DNA of 41,494 nt from CAYNUJ01 sp964573255 (GCA_964573255.1 CAZNJB010000027.1:1-41494), one strand, 5' to 3'; positions 1 through 8,920 are shown, counted from the stretch's first letter. Numbers and translations are program-made. Notes: generated from the letters alone by a model not told the origin.

Positions 1-44
1 GTGTAGCAAATTTAATTTTATTATATTTTAATTGATTTGAAATT

Positions 45-1376
45 ATGCTCGAAGAATTAACTCTGAAATTTGATAAAGCGCTAAAAAAAGTTACCGGACA
101 AGGGCGCTTAACGGAGAAAAATATTTCAGATACACTTCGGGAAATTCGACGTGTTCTTTTAGATGCTGATGTAAACTATAAAGTCGCTAAAAAGTTTATA
201 GACGATGTTAAGCAAAAAGCTTTGGGTCGTGAAGTACTTGCTTCAGTTTCTCCCGGTCAGTTGATTACTAAAATCATTTATGATGAACTTACCGAATTGA
301 TGGGAGGTAAAAGCAAGGAACTTACTCTTAATCCCAGTGGAATCACTGTTATTTTATTAGTCGGATTGCAGGGTTGTGGTAAAACAACATTTAGTGCAAA
401 GCTGGCAAAAATGTTGACCCAAAAACAGAGAAAAGTTTTATTAACTGCGGCTGACGTTTATCGCCCTGCGGCAAAAGATCAATTGAAGCAATTGGGAAGT
501 CAAATAAACGTTCCTGTTTTTTCGATTGATGATAGCAAAGATGCCGTAAAAATAGCGACTGAAAGTTTAAATTATGCTAAAGAAAATGGATTAAATACCG
601 TAATTATTGATACCGCCGGAAGGCTGCACGTTGATGACGAATTGATGGAAGAAATCGTCAATATTAAAAAAGCGGTTAATCCAACTGAAATTTTATTTGT
701 AGTCGATTCAATGACTGGTCAAGATGCCGTGAATTCGGCAAAATCATTTCACGACCGGGTTGATTTTGACGGAATAGTTCTTACAAAACTTGATGGCGAT
801 TCGCGAGGTGGTTGTGCCTTATCGATTCGTGCTGTAGTTGACGAACCTGTAAAATTCATTTCGTTGGGTGAAAAACTTGATTCAATTGAGATTTTTCATC
901 CAGACAGATTAGCTTCCAGAATACTTGGCAAGGGAGACATTGTTTCTCTCGTCGAAAAAGCTCAAGCACAAGTTGACGAGAAGGAAGCAGAAGACCTTCA
1001 GAAAAAATTGATGTCGAATAAATTCGACTTTGATGATTTTCTGAAGCAGATCAAAATGATAAAGAAAATGGGTTCGTTAAAATCATTATTGGGTATGATT
1101 CCCGGTGTCGGTGCTCAGCTTAAAAACATCGATGTTGATGATAAGCAGTTAGTTAAGGTTGAATCAATAATACAATCTATGACTAAAGCCGAACGGAAGA
1201 ATCCCAAAATATTAAACGGCAGCAGACGGAAAAGAATCGCACGCGGAAGCGGAAATAGTATACAAGATGTAAACCGCCTGCTTAAACAATTCAAAGAAAT
1301 GCAGAAAATGATGAGAATGTTTAAGCAAAAAGGCGGAAAAGGAATGATGAACTTAAATAATTTTAGATTTAACTGA
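45..1376 (+). CDS. ffh: Signal recognition particle GTPase Ffh (SRP54)
   Basis: GTPase of the signal recognition particle. It binds 4.5S RNA and the signal sequences of nascent membrane proteins and delivers ribosomes to FtsY at the inner membrane. An N-terminal helical N domain (about 1-90) precedes the G domain, with the P-loop GLQGCGKTT at 107-115, DTAGR at 189-193 and TKLDGDSRGG at 247-256. The methionine-rich M domain occupies about 300-443 and contains the conserved IPG and RIARGSG segments. The length of 443 residues is normal for the family. It opens a run of same-strand translation genes with short gaps, 27 bases before rpsP. Its promoter lies mostly outside the window, since only 44 bases precede it. 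Confidence 0.97.
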   Translation: MLEELTLKFDKALKKVTGQGRLTEKNISDTLREIRRVLLDADVNYKVAKKFIDDVKQKALGREVLASVSPGQLITKIIYDELTELMGGKSKELTLNPSGITVILLVGLQGCGKTTFSAKLAKMLTQKQRKVLLTAADVYRPAAKDQLKQLGSQINVPVFSIDDSKDAVKIATESLNYAKENGLNTVIIDTAGRLHVDDELMEEIVNIKKAVNPTEILFVVDSMTGQDAVNSAKSFHDRVDFDGIVLTKLDGDSRGGCALSIRAVVDEPVKFISLGEKLDSIEIFHPDRLASRILGKGDIVSLVEKAQAQVDEKEAEDLQKKLMSNKFDFDDFLKQIKMIKKMGSLKSLLGMIPGVGAQLKNIDVDDKQLVKVESIIQSMTKAERKNPKILNGSRRKRIARGSGNSIQDVNRLLKQFKEMQKMMRMFKQKGGKGMMNLNNFRFN

Positions 1377-1403
1377 TTAATTAATTTAGGAGGATTTAGA
1401 GAC

Positions 1404-1889
1404 TTGGCTGTAAAGTTAAGATTAAGACGAATGGGAAAGAAAAGACAGCCCATATTTAAAGTAGTGGCTGCCGATTCGAGATCCCCGAGAGATGGTAGAT
1501 TTATTGAAGCGATAGGATTATACAATCCTAAAACCGATCCTGCGACTATAGAAATAAATGAAGATAGAGCTTTATATTGGTTAGGTGTTGGTGCTCAACC
1601 TACTACTACCGTAAAAGGTTTGTTGAGCAAAAAAGGCGTTATGTTGAAATACGACCTCATTAAAAGAGGTGTCTCTGAAGATAAGATAGAAGTACAAGTA
1701 AAAGAATGGGAAAAACTTCAGGAAGCAAAAGCTGCTAATTTAGCTAAAAAGAAAGAACAAGCTAAAGCAAAAGCTGAAGAAGAAGCTAAGGCAAAAGCCG
1801 AAGCTGAATCCCAAAATGAGCAGAATACCGAAAATGCCCCGGAGGCTGAGGGTACGGTTTCCGAAGAAAACTCTGCTGAAGAATCTTAA
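1404..1889 (+). CDS. rpsP: 30S ribosomal protein S16 with a long charged C-terminal tail
   Basis: Small-subunit ribosomal protein S16. The start is TTG at 1404, preceded by a good Shine-Dalgarno sequence TAGGAGGA (1387-1394); the protein then begins (M)AVKLRLRRMGKKRQP, the usual S16 N-terminus. The core is complete by about residue 85, but the protein runs to 161 residues. Residues about 110-161 are a low-complexity tail rich in Lys, Ala and Glu, turning acidic and ending in EES. Longer S16 proteins occur in Bacteroidota relatives (family knowledge), so the tail is probably real, not a read-through. It sits in the classic rpsP-(khpA)-rimM-trmD-rplS order. Confidence 0.96.
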   Translation: MAVKLRLRRMGKKRQPIFKVVAADSRSPRDGRFIEAIGLYNPKTDPATIEINEDRALYWLGVGAQPTTTVKGLLSKKGVMLKYDLIKRGVSEDKIEVQVKEWEKLQEAKAANLAKKKEQAKAKAEEEAKAKAEAESQNEQNTENAPEAEGTVSEENSAEES

Positions 1890-1960
1890 TTTTTTTTAGC
1901 TGGGTTGGGCTGTTCAAAATATAGTACCCGTGTTCTCAAAATATATTAAAGGTTAATTCT

Positions 1961-2194
1961 ATGAAAGAATTTATTGAATTTATTGCGAAACACCTTGTGG
2001 ACAACCCCGACAGCGTGAGTGTTGAAGTTAACACTCCCGATGAGAAAACTGTTGAGCTTACTTTGCAAGTTGGTGACTCAGATGTAGGCAAAGTTATCGG
2101 CAAGCAGGGTAAAACTGCTCAATCAATGCGCACTCTTTTAACTGCAATTGCTGCAAAGGACGGTAAAAGAGCAATACTAAAAATACTTGATTAA
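1961..2194 (+). CDS. khpA: KhpA-type KH-domain RNA-binding protein
   Basis: Small single-KH-domain RNA-binding protein of 77 residues. The nucleic-acid binding loop is seen as VIGKQGK around residue 45, inside the usual GKVIGKQGKTAQS context. In other bacteria KhpA pairs with KhpB/EloR and affects cell elongation and RNA metabolism (family knowledge); the partner is not in this window. It lies between rpsP (71-base gap) and rimM (8-base gap), its standard place. Confidence 0.93.
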   Translation: MKEFIEFIAKHLVDNPDSVSVEVNTPDEKTVELTLQVGDSDVGKVIGKQGKTAQSMRTLLTAIAAKDGKRAILKILD

Positions 2195-2202
2195 GCAAGA
2201 AT

Positions 2203-2721
2203 TTGAATGACTTTTTTCTCATTGGTAAGATAAAGTCGGTTGCGAACGAAGACGGGTTTCTAAATATTCTGCCTTTTTCGGATTCTTTGGATCGTTTTTT
2301 CGATCTGGACATGGTATTTATTGATGTTTTTGGTGGTATGCGGAAGTTCTTTGTTGAAGATGTTGAGATTGTAGAGAAAAGTATTGCTTTAAAATTTAAA
2401 AATTTTTCTTCCCGAGAGGATACTGAATTCCTTGTCGGAAAGGATTTATTTATTTCTTCTCAAGATTCTGTTAATCTTGACGAGAATTCTTTTTTTATTC
2501 ATGATTTAATAGGTTGTGAAGTTTTTAGAAATGGTTTGTTCTTTGGATTAGTGATTGACGTGCTAAATTTACCTGCAAACGACGTAATTGTTGTGAGAAA
2601 AGAAGATGATGAAGAAATTCTTCTTCCTCTGATTGAAGATTATGTGATAGATATTGATGTAGCGAATAAAAAGATTTTGCTTTGCAAAGGCGAAGAGGAT
2701 TTGTTTGATGATGAGGATTGA
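2203..2721 (+). CDS. rimM: Ribosome maturation factor RimM
   Basis: 16S rRNA processing factor that binds S19 and helps assemble the 30S head. The start is TTG at 2203, eight bases after khpA, giving MNDFFLIGKI, which aligns with the usual RimM opening. The N-terminal barrel is diverged: the usual HGxxG after GKI is replaced by ANEDG. The C-terminal PRC-barrel part contains DLIGCEVF and the closing LLPLIEDYVIDID typical of the family. The Shine-Dalgarno sequence is weak, suggesting coupling to khpA. The 3' end overlaps trmD. Confidence 0.93.
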   Translation: MNDFFLIGKIKSVANEDGFLNILPFSDSLDRFFDLDMVFIDVFGGMRKFFVEDVEIVEKSIALKFKNFSSREDTEFLVGKDLFISSQDSVNLDENSFFIHDLIGCEVFRNGLFFGLVIDVLNLPANDVIVVRKEDDEEILLPLIEDYVIDIDVANKKILLCKGEEDLFDDED

Positions 2722-3391
2722 TATTATTTCCGCTGTTCCAGATTTATTGGTTAGTCCTCTTAATAATAGTATTGTTAAGCGTGCTCAAACTAAAGGGCTT
2801 GTCGAAATTAAAATTCATAATTTACGCGACTATGCTTACGATAAACATAAGCAAATAGACGACAAACCTTTTGGCGGCGGACCGGGAATGCTCTTAAAAC
2901 CGGAACCATTTTTCGAATGTATAGAAAAATTGAAATCAGAAAGGAAATATGATCATATAATTTTTACGACACCGGCAGGGCAAATATATGATCAAACGGT
3001 TGCAAATAGATTTTCATTAGCGGAAAATATAATAGTTGTTGCAGGGCATTACAAAGGAATTGATGATAGAGTTAGGGAAGCATTTGCAACTGATGAAATA
3101 TCTATCGGAAATTTTGTATTGAGTGGCGGTGAGCTTCCGGCGTTAATAATTGTCGATTCAATTGTTCGACTTGTGCCAGGGGTTCTTAATGATAGTGAAT
3201 CAGCTTTGAATGATTCGTTTATGGATGGTAAAAAAATTGAAGCACCTTATTATACTCGTCCTTCCGAGTATAAGGGGATGAAGGTTCCGGAAGTTTTACT
3301 TTCGGGGAATGAAAAAAAAATTAGAGAATGGAAAGAACAGCAGTCGGAAATTTTAACAGAAAAATGGAAAAAAATAAATAGAGTGGAGTAA
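2708..3391 (+). CDS. trmD: tRNA (guanine-N1)-methyltransferase TrmD
   Basis: SAM-dependent SPOUT methyltransferase that makes m1G37 in tRNAs with a G at position 36, preventing +1 frameshifts. The trefoil-knot signatures are present: DDKPFGGGPGM near residue 50, VVAGHYKGIDDRV, and IGNFVLSGGELPA. The reading frame is open from TTG 2705; ATG 2708 or 2711 is the more likely start, with GAAGAGGA (2692-2699) as ribosome-binding site. It overlaps the end of rimM by about 14 bases, indicating translational coupling, and is followed three bases later by rplS. The length, about 227 residues, is normal. Confidence 0.97.
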   Translation: MMRIDIISAVPDLLVSPLNNSIVKRAQTKGLVEIKIHNLRDYAYDKHKQIDDKPFGGGPGMLLKPEPFFECIEKLKSERKYDHIIFTTPAGQIYDQTVANRFSLAENIIVVAGHYKGIDDRVREAFATDEISIGNFVLSGGELPALIIVDSIVRLVPGVLNDSESALNDSFMDGKKIEAPYYTRPSEYKGMKVPEVLLSGNEKKIREWKEQQSEILTEKWKKINRVE

Positions 3392-3394
3392 AAA

Positions 3395-3742
3395 ATGGAC
3401 AAATTAAGAGAACTCGTTGAAGACCAGTTTCGTACGGACTTGCCAAAGTTCAAAGCTGGTGATAGAGTGAAAGTATATGTGAAGGTTATCGAAGGCGATA
3501 AAGAAAGAATACAGCCTTTCGAAGGGGATGTGATTGCAATTCGTGGTGCCGGAATTAGCAGAACTTTTACAGTTAGAAAAATATCCAGCGGTGTAGGTGT
3601 TGAAAGAATATTTCCTTTGAACTCACCTAAGATTCAAAAAATTGAAGTCCTCCGCGAAGGTAAAGTTCGCAGAGCTAAACTTTATTATCTTCGTAATCTT
3701 TCTGGTAAAGCTGCGAGAATTAAAGATAAAAATCTCAGATAG
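3395..3742 (+). CDS. rplS: 50S ribosomal protein L19
   Basis: Large-subunit ribosomal protein at the 30S-50S interface. At 115 residues it is the normal length, with the family hallmarks FKAGDRVKVYVKV, GAGISRTFTVRKIS, GVGVERIFPLNSP and the C-terminal KLYYLRNLSGKAARIK. It is the last gene of the ffh-rplS operon and is followed 16 bases later by a strong intrinsic terminator. Confidence 0.98.
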   Translation: MDKLRELVEDQFRTDLPKFKAGDRVKVYVKVIEGDKERIQPFEGDVIAIRGAGISRTFTVRKISSGVGVERIFPLNSPKIQKIEVLREGKVRRAKLYYLRNLSGKAARIKDKNLR

Positions 3743-3758
3743 GTTTTTAATGATTCAC

Positions 3759-3787
3759 AAAGCCGCTTTCAAACGCGGCTTTTTTTT
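3759..3787 (+). terminator. Intrinsic terminator after rplS
   Basis: Perfect GC-rich hairpin AGCCGC (3761-3766) / GCGGCT (3775-3780), extended by A-T pairs and followed by seven T residues. It ends the ffh-rplS operon. Confidence 0.92.
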
Positions 3788-3805
3788 ATTTTAAAGGAAT
3801 ACGAA

Positions 3806-4564
3806 ATGAAATTATTCATACCACAATCTATTTTTGCAGGTATTGCAGTCTACAATTTAGATGGGAAAATTTTATCCGATCTGGAATCCAGGCCGGCGGC
3901 AAATATCGTTAATGAACTCGAATCGGGTAACTGTGATGCTGCCATTATTCCTGCATTCGATTTATTACGGCATCCGGAGTTATTCATAAGTAGAAAAACT
4001 TGTATTGCTTTCGATGGAGCATTATGTAATTCATTTCTCTATTTTCAGAAAGGTAAATTTGAAATAGAAGAATTGTTCTTTTCCGGAGATGTAACCAGTA
4101 ATGAGCTTTTCCTTTCGAAAATTATTTTCGAGGAAATGTATGATGTTGATGTAAATATAACTCTGGAAACTAAAGAACCGGATTTTGAGAGACATAATTA
4201 CTTAGTTGTCGGAAATTCCAATTATGATAAAGATTTATTTCGTAGAGGAATAAGTTTTGCTGAGCAATTATCAGAATTCTTCAATTATCCGTATGTTAAT
4301 TTTATACTTGCCGCTAAAAATGAAGAAATACTTAAAGAATTAAATGAACAATTTAATAACATCGATGAAACAATTGAGGATAATTTAAGTACAATTTTGA
4401 ATAAATTAAATTTATCTGATGAGTCGAAAGAATATATTCATGCTAATTTTAATCAGGTTTATTTCGAAATGACAGAAAACGAAATTGAAGGATTGAACGA
4501 GATGCTCAAGTTCCCATATTATAAGGGGATAGTAAAGGAGATGATTGATCTAAAATTGGTATAA
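3806..4564 (+). CDS. MqnA/MqnD-like periplasmic-binding-fold protein (menaquinone-type DUF178 family, diverged)
   Basis: Protein of 252 residues that I assign only loosely. The N-terminal half reads like the MqnA (chorismate dehydratase, futalosine menaquinone route) or solute-binding fold: NELESGNCDAAIIPAFDL is the position where MqnA has a G-x-x-D-hydrophobic-x-P stretch, followed by RHPELF and a DGALCNS turn. The C-terminal third is acidic and helical. It starts at ATG 3806 with AAAGGA upstream. No promoter is evident in the 18 bases after the rplS terminator, so it may depend on read-through. There is no signal peptide, so it is probably cytoplasmic, like MqnA. It could instead be a non-enzymatic paralogue. 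Confidence 0.5.
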   Translation: MKLFIPQSIFAGIAVYNLDGKILSDLESRPAANIVNELESGNCDAAIIPAFDLLRHPELFISRKTCIAFDGALCNSFLYFQKGKFEIEELFFSGDVTSNELFLSKIIFEEMYDVDVNITLETKEPDFERHNYLVVGNSNYDKDLFRRGISFAEQLSEFFNYPYVNFILAAKNEEILKELNEQFNNIDETIEDNLSTILNKLNLSDESKEYIHANFNQVYFEMTENEIEGLNEMLKFPYYKGIVKEMIDLKLV

Positions 4565-4592
4565 AAAAAGCCGGTGTTGAAACCGGCTTTTT
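4565..4592. terminator. Bidirectional intrinsic terminator
   Basis: Perfect 11-base inverted repeat AAAAAGCCGGT / ACCGGCTTTTT with a short loop. A-runs on the left and T-runs on the right let it work for the plus-strand gene ending at 4564 and for the minus-strand serA gene ending at 4595. Confidence 0.93.
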
Positions 4593-4594
4593 AA

Positions 4595-5788
4595 TTACAA
4601 TTCTGTGTAGGTGACCGTAATTACATTTGGATTATTTTTAATTTCTTGTAACAATTCATCGGTTACATGTTTTTCTAAAGCCATTGTACACGAAGCCACA
4701 TACCCGCCGTCAAAAATAACATTTTCAACTTCTTCGACATTGATGTTATCCTGCCGTAATACATCGAGTATAGAAGCTAGGACGCCGGGTTTATCGAAAT
4801 GTTTAACGACTAATTGATATTTATTTTCAACTATTTTAGAACGGTTAACCCAATTATTAATTTTTCCGGTTGAAATAAAGTTTCTGATAATGTTCAATAC
4901 TTCCTCAGCTACGGCATCTTGAGCTTGCTGAGTAGAGGCTCCGATATGATGGGTAACATAAATCCCTTCAACATCTTGAAGTTTGGATTTAACTTCACCC
5001 TTCTTATATTCGGGCTCATCGGAAAATACATCAAGACCGGCACGAATACCCTTAGTTTTAACCGCATCGATGAGTGCGTCTTCGTCAACTATTCCGGGTC
5101 TAGAAGTATTAATGAATAAAGCGCCGTCTTTCATCAAATTGAACATATCCTTATCAAATAAATTTTTAGTTTCAGAATTAAGAGGTAAGTGGAGTGAAAC
5201 AACATCTACAATAGGGAGAACCTCTTTAATATCTGAAATTTCTATGAAATCGATATCTTCGACTTTGGATTTATGAGTCTTTCCGTAAACCTTCATACCG
5301 AGAGCAGAAGCTCTTTTCGCAACTTCTTTCCCGATATTTCCCATTCCAATAATTGCAATCGATTTACCGTAGAGTCCGTTAGCTTTAGAAAATCCCGCTT
5401 TATTCCAGATGCCATCTTTGAAGTTAATTACATTATCCGGAATTCTTCTATCAAGCGAAATCATAAGTCCGATAGCTAACTCAGCAACCGCAATTGCATT
5501 TTTGCCGGGACAGTTGGCAACATAAACACCGCGTTTATTTGCAGTAGCTACATCAATATTGTTGTAACCGGCACCCGCTCTAATAATTAAATTAATTCTG
5601 TCAGACCCATTAATTGTTGCTTCATTAACTTTAGTAGATCTAACCACAAGAATATCAACATCTTTCGCTGCTTCCGGTAAATCATTCTCACCTAAACCAG
5701 GGTCGAAAATAACTTCTAAATCCATTGCTCTTAAATCATCAATATACTTCTCAGGTAATTTGTCGGCTACTAATACTTTCGTTTTCAT
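4595..5788 (-). CDS. serA: D-3-phosphoglycerate dehydrogenase with C-terminal ACT domain
   Basis: NAD-dependent 2-hydroxyacid dehydrogenase, most likely oxidising 3-phosphoglycerate in the first step of serine synthesis. The Rossmann motif GMGNIG is at 148-153; the catalytic region has SLHLPLNSETKN, INTSRPGIVDEDAL and THHIGAST with the catalytic His. Residues about 325-397 form an ACT domain (HFDKPGVLASILDVLR), which in SerA commonly binds serine for feedback control. At 397 residues it is the short SerA type without the extra allosteric substrate-binding domain. It is the last gene of the add-to-serA operon, 18 bases after hutU. Other hydroxyacid dehydrogenases are possible, but the ACT domain favours SerA. 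Confidence 0.88.
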   Translation of the reverse strand: MKTKVLVADKLPEKYIDDLRAMDLEVIFDPGLGENDLPEAAKDVDILVVRSTKVNEATINGSDRINLIIRAGAGYNNIDVATANKRGVYVANCPGKNAIAVAELAIGLMISLDRRIPDNVINFKDGIWNKAGFSKANGLYGKSIAIIGMGNIGKEVAKRASALGMKVYGKTHKSKVEDIDFIEISDIKEVLPIVDVVSLHLPLNSETKNLFDKDMFNLMKDGALFINTSRPGIVDEDALIDAVKTKGIRAGLDVFSDEPEYKKGEVKSKLQDVEGIYVTHHIGASTQQAQDAVAEEVLNIIRNFISTGKINNWVNRSKIVENKYQLVVKHFDKPGVLASILDVLRQDNINVEEVENVIFDGGYVASCTMALEKHVTDELLQEIKNNPNVITVTYTEL

Positions 5789-5806
5789 CTCATCACCTTC
5801 ATATTA

Positions 5807-7471
5807 TTATTTTAGCATAGGAATATTAACATTAAACTTGCGAGCATTTTCAATTGCTCTTTCGTAACCTGCATCGGCATGGCGAACAATTCCCAATCCG
5901 GGATCATATGTGAGAACGCGTTCAATTCGTTTAGCAGCTTCCTCCGTTCCGTCTGCCACTACAACCATACCTGCGTGAATAGATTTGCCGATGCCAACTC
6001 CTCCGCCGTGATGTACCGAAACCCAACTTGCGCCTCCTATTGCGTTCATTAGAGCATTAAGGATAGGCCAATCAGCAATAGAATCACTGCCGTCTTTCAT
6101 ACCTTCTGTTTCACGGTTGGGTGATGCAACTGAACCGCAATCTAAATGATCACGGCCAATAACAATGGGAGCCTTAACTTTTCCTTTCGCTACAAGATCA
6201 TTAAATATCTTTCCCATCTTTGCCCTGTCACCGTATCCTAACCAACAAATACGGGAAGGTAATCCTTGAAAATGTACTTTTTCTTGAGCCATTTTAATCC
6301 AGCGAATTAAGGCTTCATCTTCTGGGAAAGTCTCGATAATTGCTTTATCGGTTTCATAAATGTCATTTGGATCACCTGAAAGAGCTGCCCATCTAAACGG
6401 ACCTTTCCCATCGCAGAAAAGGGGACGAATATATTCCGGTACAAACCCCGGGATATCGAAAGCATTTTCGACACCGTTTTCCTTTGCTTCCCCTCTTATG
6501 TTATTACCATAATCAAAGGCTATTGCTCCACGCTTTTGAAATTCCAGCATAGCTTTAACGTGTTCAACAATAGTTGCTTTAGAGCGTCGGATATATTCAT
6601 CCGGATTTTCTGCTCTTAACTTAAGAGCATTTTCAAAACTCATTCCCATCGGAACATAGCCGTTTAGTGTGTCGTGTGCCGAAGTTTGGTCGGTAATTAT
6701 ATCTGGTATAATATTCCTTTCCAATATTTTAGGTAGTATTTCACCCGCGTTGCCAACCAACCCTACAGAAAGTGCTTCATTTTTTTCTTTAGCTTCCAAT
6801 ACCTTGCTGAGTGCTTCGTCCAAGTCATAAGTCATTACATCGATATATCCGGTACTTATTCTTTTCTCTATCCTGGATGGATCGACGTCAATTCCTAAAA
6901 ATGCAGCTCCATTCATAGTTGCGGCAAGAGGTTGAGCTCCACCCATTCCTCCTAAGCCGGCAGTTAATAGAAATTTTCCACTCAAACTCCCGCCGAAATA
7001 TTTATTGGCACAAGCAGCAAAAGTTTCGTATGTACCTTGAAGTATTCCTTGTGTACCAATATAAATCCAACTTCCTGCGGTCATTTGGCCATACATAGTT
7101 AATCCGAGAGCCTCGAGTCTGCGGAATTCATCCCACGTTGCCCAATCAGGTACAAGCATCGCATTGGAAATAATCACCCTCGGTGCATTTTCGTGTGTCT
7201 TGAATACGGCAACCGGTTTACCGGATTGCACTATCATCGTTTCATCGTTTTCCAAATTCTTCAGCGTTTCAATAATTGCAAAATACGCATCCCAATTCCT
7301 AGCTGCTTTACCGGAACCGCCGTAAATAATTAACTCTTCGGGGTTTTCAGCCACTTCGGGATCGAGATTATTCATTAACATTCTCATTGCGGCTTCTTGA
7401 ATCCAACCTTTACAACTAATTTTAGTTCCGGTTGGCGCCTTAATGTTTTTAATCGCTTCCATTTTACTCAC
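5807..7471 (-). CDS. hutU: Urocanate hydratase
   Basis: Converts urocanate to imidazolone propionate, the second step of histidine degradation, using tightly bound NAD+. At 554 residues it is the normal length. Signatures visible are YIGTQGILQGTYET, GLGGMGGAQPLA, the SGDPNDIY stretch, the catalytic-Cys region RICWLGYGDRAK (about residue 410) and the C-terminal GGGVGIGKSIHAGMV loop. It overlaps the preceding small gene by eight bases. No hutH, hutI or hutG is in the window, so the rest of the pathway must be elsewhere or absent. Confidence 0.97.
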   Translation of the reverse strand: MSKMEAIKNIKAPTGTKISCKGWIQEAAMRMLMNNLDPEVAENPEELIIYGGSGKAARNWDAYFAIIETLKNLENDETMIVQSGKPVAVFKTHENAPRVIISNAMLVPDWATWDEFRRLEALGLTMYGQMTAGSWIYIGTQGILQGTYETFAACANKYFGGSLSGKFLLTAGLGGMGGAQPLAATMNGAAFLGIDVDPSRIEKRISTGYIDVMTYDLDEALSKVLEAKEKNEALSVGLVGNAGEILPKILERNIIPDIITDQTSAHDTLNGYVPMGMSFENALKLRAENPDEYIRRSKATIVEHVKAMLEFQKRGAIAFDYGNNIRGEAKENGVENAFDIPGFVPEYIRPLFCDGKGPFRWAALSGDPNDIYETDKAIIETFPEDEALIRWIKMAQEKVHFQGLPSRICWLGYGDRAKMGKIFNDLVAKGKVKAPIVIGRDHLDCGSVASPNRETEGMKDGSDSIADWPILNALMNAIGGASWVSVHHGGGVGIGKSIHAGMVVVADGTEEAAKRIERVLTYDPGLGIVRHADAGYERAIENARKFNVNIPMLK

Positions 7472-7802
7472 TAAATTTATTGTCTAATAAATTTGAATAT
7501 TGCTTATACAACGATTTTAAAAGCCATTTTTTAAAGAACCAGGCTTTTTCCATCTGTGTTCTGATATGTTTTACATTCTCTTTAAGTTGAAGAACTAACT
7601 TTGTCTTCTCTTCTTTGGTGAATTTTATCTTTTCATCCGTAGAACTCAATTTTTCAATTATTGAGTTGAATGTTTTAATTTCTCTGAAATATTGTTGATT
7701 TCCTTCAAGTTGATTTACAAATTGTTTGCAAAAAGTTGTAAGTATCTTTTTTTCATTCTTATCCAATTCAATTTCATAATTTCTAAATAATTTTTTTGCC
7801 AT
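7464..7802 (-). CDS. Small helical protein of unknown function between add and hutU
   Basis: A 112-residue protein I do not recognise. It is rich in Lys, Glu, Gln and Asn, appears entirely alpha-helical, and has no signal peptide or membrane segment. It is basic at the C-terminus (WFFKKWLLKSLYKQ). It starts three bases after the add stop codon and its end overlaps the hutU start by eight bases, so it is very likely translated as part of the operon. The tight packing suggests a real gene, but nothing in it points to a reaction. Confidence 0.75.
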   Translation of the reverse strand: MAKKLFRNYEIELDKNEKKILTTFCKQFVNQLEGNQQYFREIKTFNSIIEKLSSTDEKIKFTKEEKTKLVLQLKENVKHIRTQMEKAWFFKKWLLKSLYKQYSNLLDNKFSE

Positions 7803-7805
7803 ATC

Positions 7806-8897
7806 TTATTCCATTTTTAGTGATAATAACTTGTCTCTCATCGCGGCATAACCGGGTTTAATTACATTATAGATGTAGTGAAGTCTTTCATCGTAAGGAA
7901 TGAATGCCGATTTCATAGCATTGATATTCATCTTTTCGATATCATCAAGACTAATATCCCAGTATTTTGCCGCAGTAACATATTCATTTGTTAATGTTGT
8001 ATCGCTCATCAAACGATCGTCAGTATTTAAGAAAACTCTAAATTTAGATTTGAAGAAAGTCATAAAAGGATGATTCTCCAATTTATCAATTGCACCGGTG
8101 TGAATGTTACTTAGCAAGCAAATTTCAAGCGGGATACGTTTATCTAGAATGTATTGTGCCAAGTCGCCTAATCCGATGATATTACCTTCGTCATCTAAGG
8201 TAATATCTTCAGTTAGTCTTGTTGCGTGACCTATTCTATGAGCCCCGCAAATTTGAATTGCCTGCCAAATAGATTCTTTACCGAATGCTTCTCCGGCATG
8301 AATGGTAATGTTAAAATTTTCTCTTTGAATATACTGAAAGGCTTCGAGGTGTTTTTTAGGTGGATATCCTCCTTCTTCCCCTGCAAGGTCGAAACCAACC
8401 ACTCCGCGTCTTCTATAATTAACGGCTAACTCAGCTATTTCAAGAGAATTAGCCATATTACGCATTCCGCAGAGGAGTAACCCGTAGCCAACTCCGAAAT
8501 CTTTTTTACCCTTTTCTAATCCGTTAAGAACGGCATTAATAACGTCATCGTAATGAAGACCATTTTCCAAGTGGAGTATCGGTGCGAATCTCGTTTCTAC
8601 ATAGCATACTCCGTCGTTCTTCATATCTTCCATCATTTCGTATGCTATTCGTTCAAGTGCTTCTTTGGTTTGCATTACAGCACATGTATGTTCAAATCCT
8701 TGAAGAAATTCGACTAAATTTCCTTTATTCGCACCACGATGAAACCATTCACCCAGCTCAACCGGGTCTTCGGTAGGTAATTTGTTGTATCCGATTTCTT
8801 TAGCTAATTCAATGACAGTTTGGGGTCTTACCCCGCCATCTAAATGATCATGTAACAGAACTTTAGGAACACTTTTTATTATTTCTTCTCTAGTCAT
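7806..8897 (-). CDS. add: Adenosine deaminase
   Basis: Zinc-dependent amidohydrolase that deaminates adenosine (and deoxyadenosine) to inosine. At 363 residues it is the usual length. Metal and substrate residues are visible: HDH at 16-18, HAGEAFG, GHATRL and the NTDDRLMSDT motif with the paired Asp. The N-terminal LHDHLDGG and the HTCAVMQT segment resemble the actinobacterial-type Add. It is the first gene of the minus-strand operon add - unknown - hutU - serA. A related family member, aminofutalosine deaminase, cannot be fully excluded. Confidence 0.9.
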   Translation of the reverse strand: MTREEIIKSVPKVLLHDHLDGGVRPQTVIELAKEIGYNKLPTEDPVELGEWFHRGANKGNLVEFLQGFEHTCAVMQTKEALERIAYEMMEDMKNDGVCYVETRFAPILHLENGLHYDDVINAVLNGLEKGKKDFGVGYGLLLCGMRNMANSLEIAELAVNYRRRGVVGFDLAGEEGGYPPKKHLEAFQYIQRENFNITIHAGEAFGKESIWQAIQICGAHRIGHATRLTEDITLDDEGNIIGLGDLAQYILDKRIPLEICLLSNIHTGAIDKLENHPFMTFFKSKFRVFLNTDDRLMSDTTLTNEYVTAAKYWDISLDDIEKMNINAMKSAFIPYDERLHYIYNVIKPGYAAMRDKLLSLKME

Positions 8898-8920
8898 AAT
8901 TTACCTCTATTTGATTCGCC

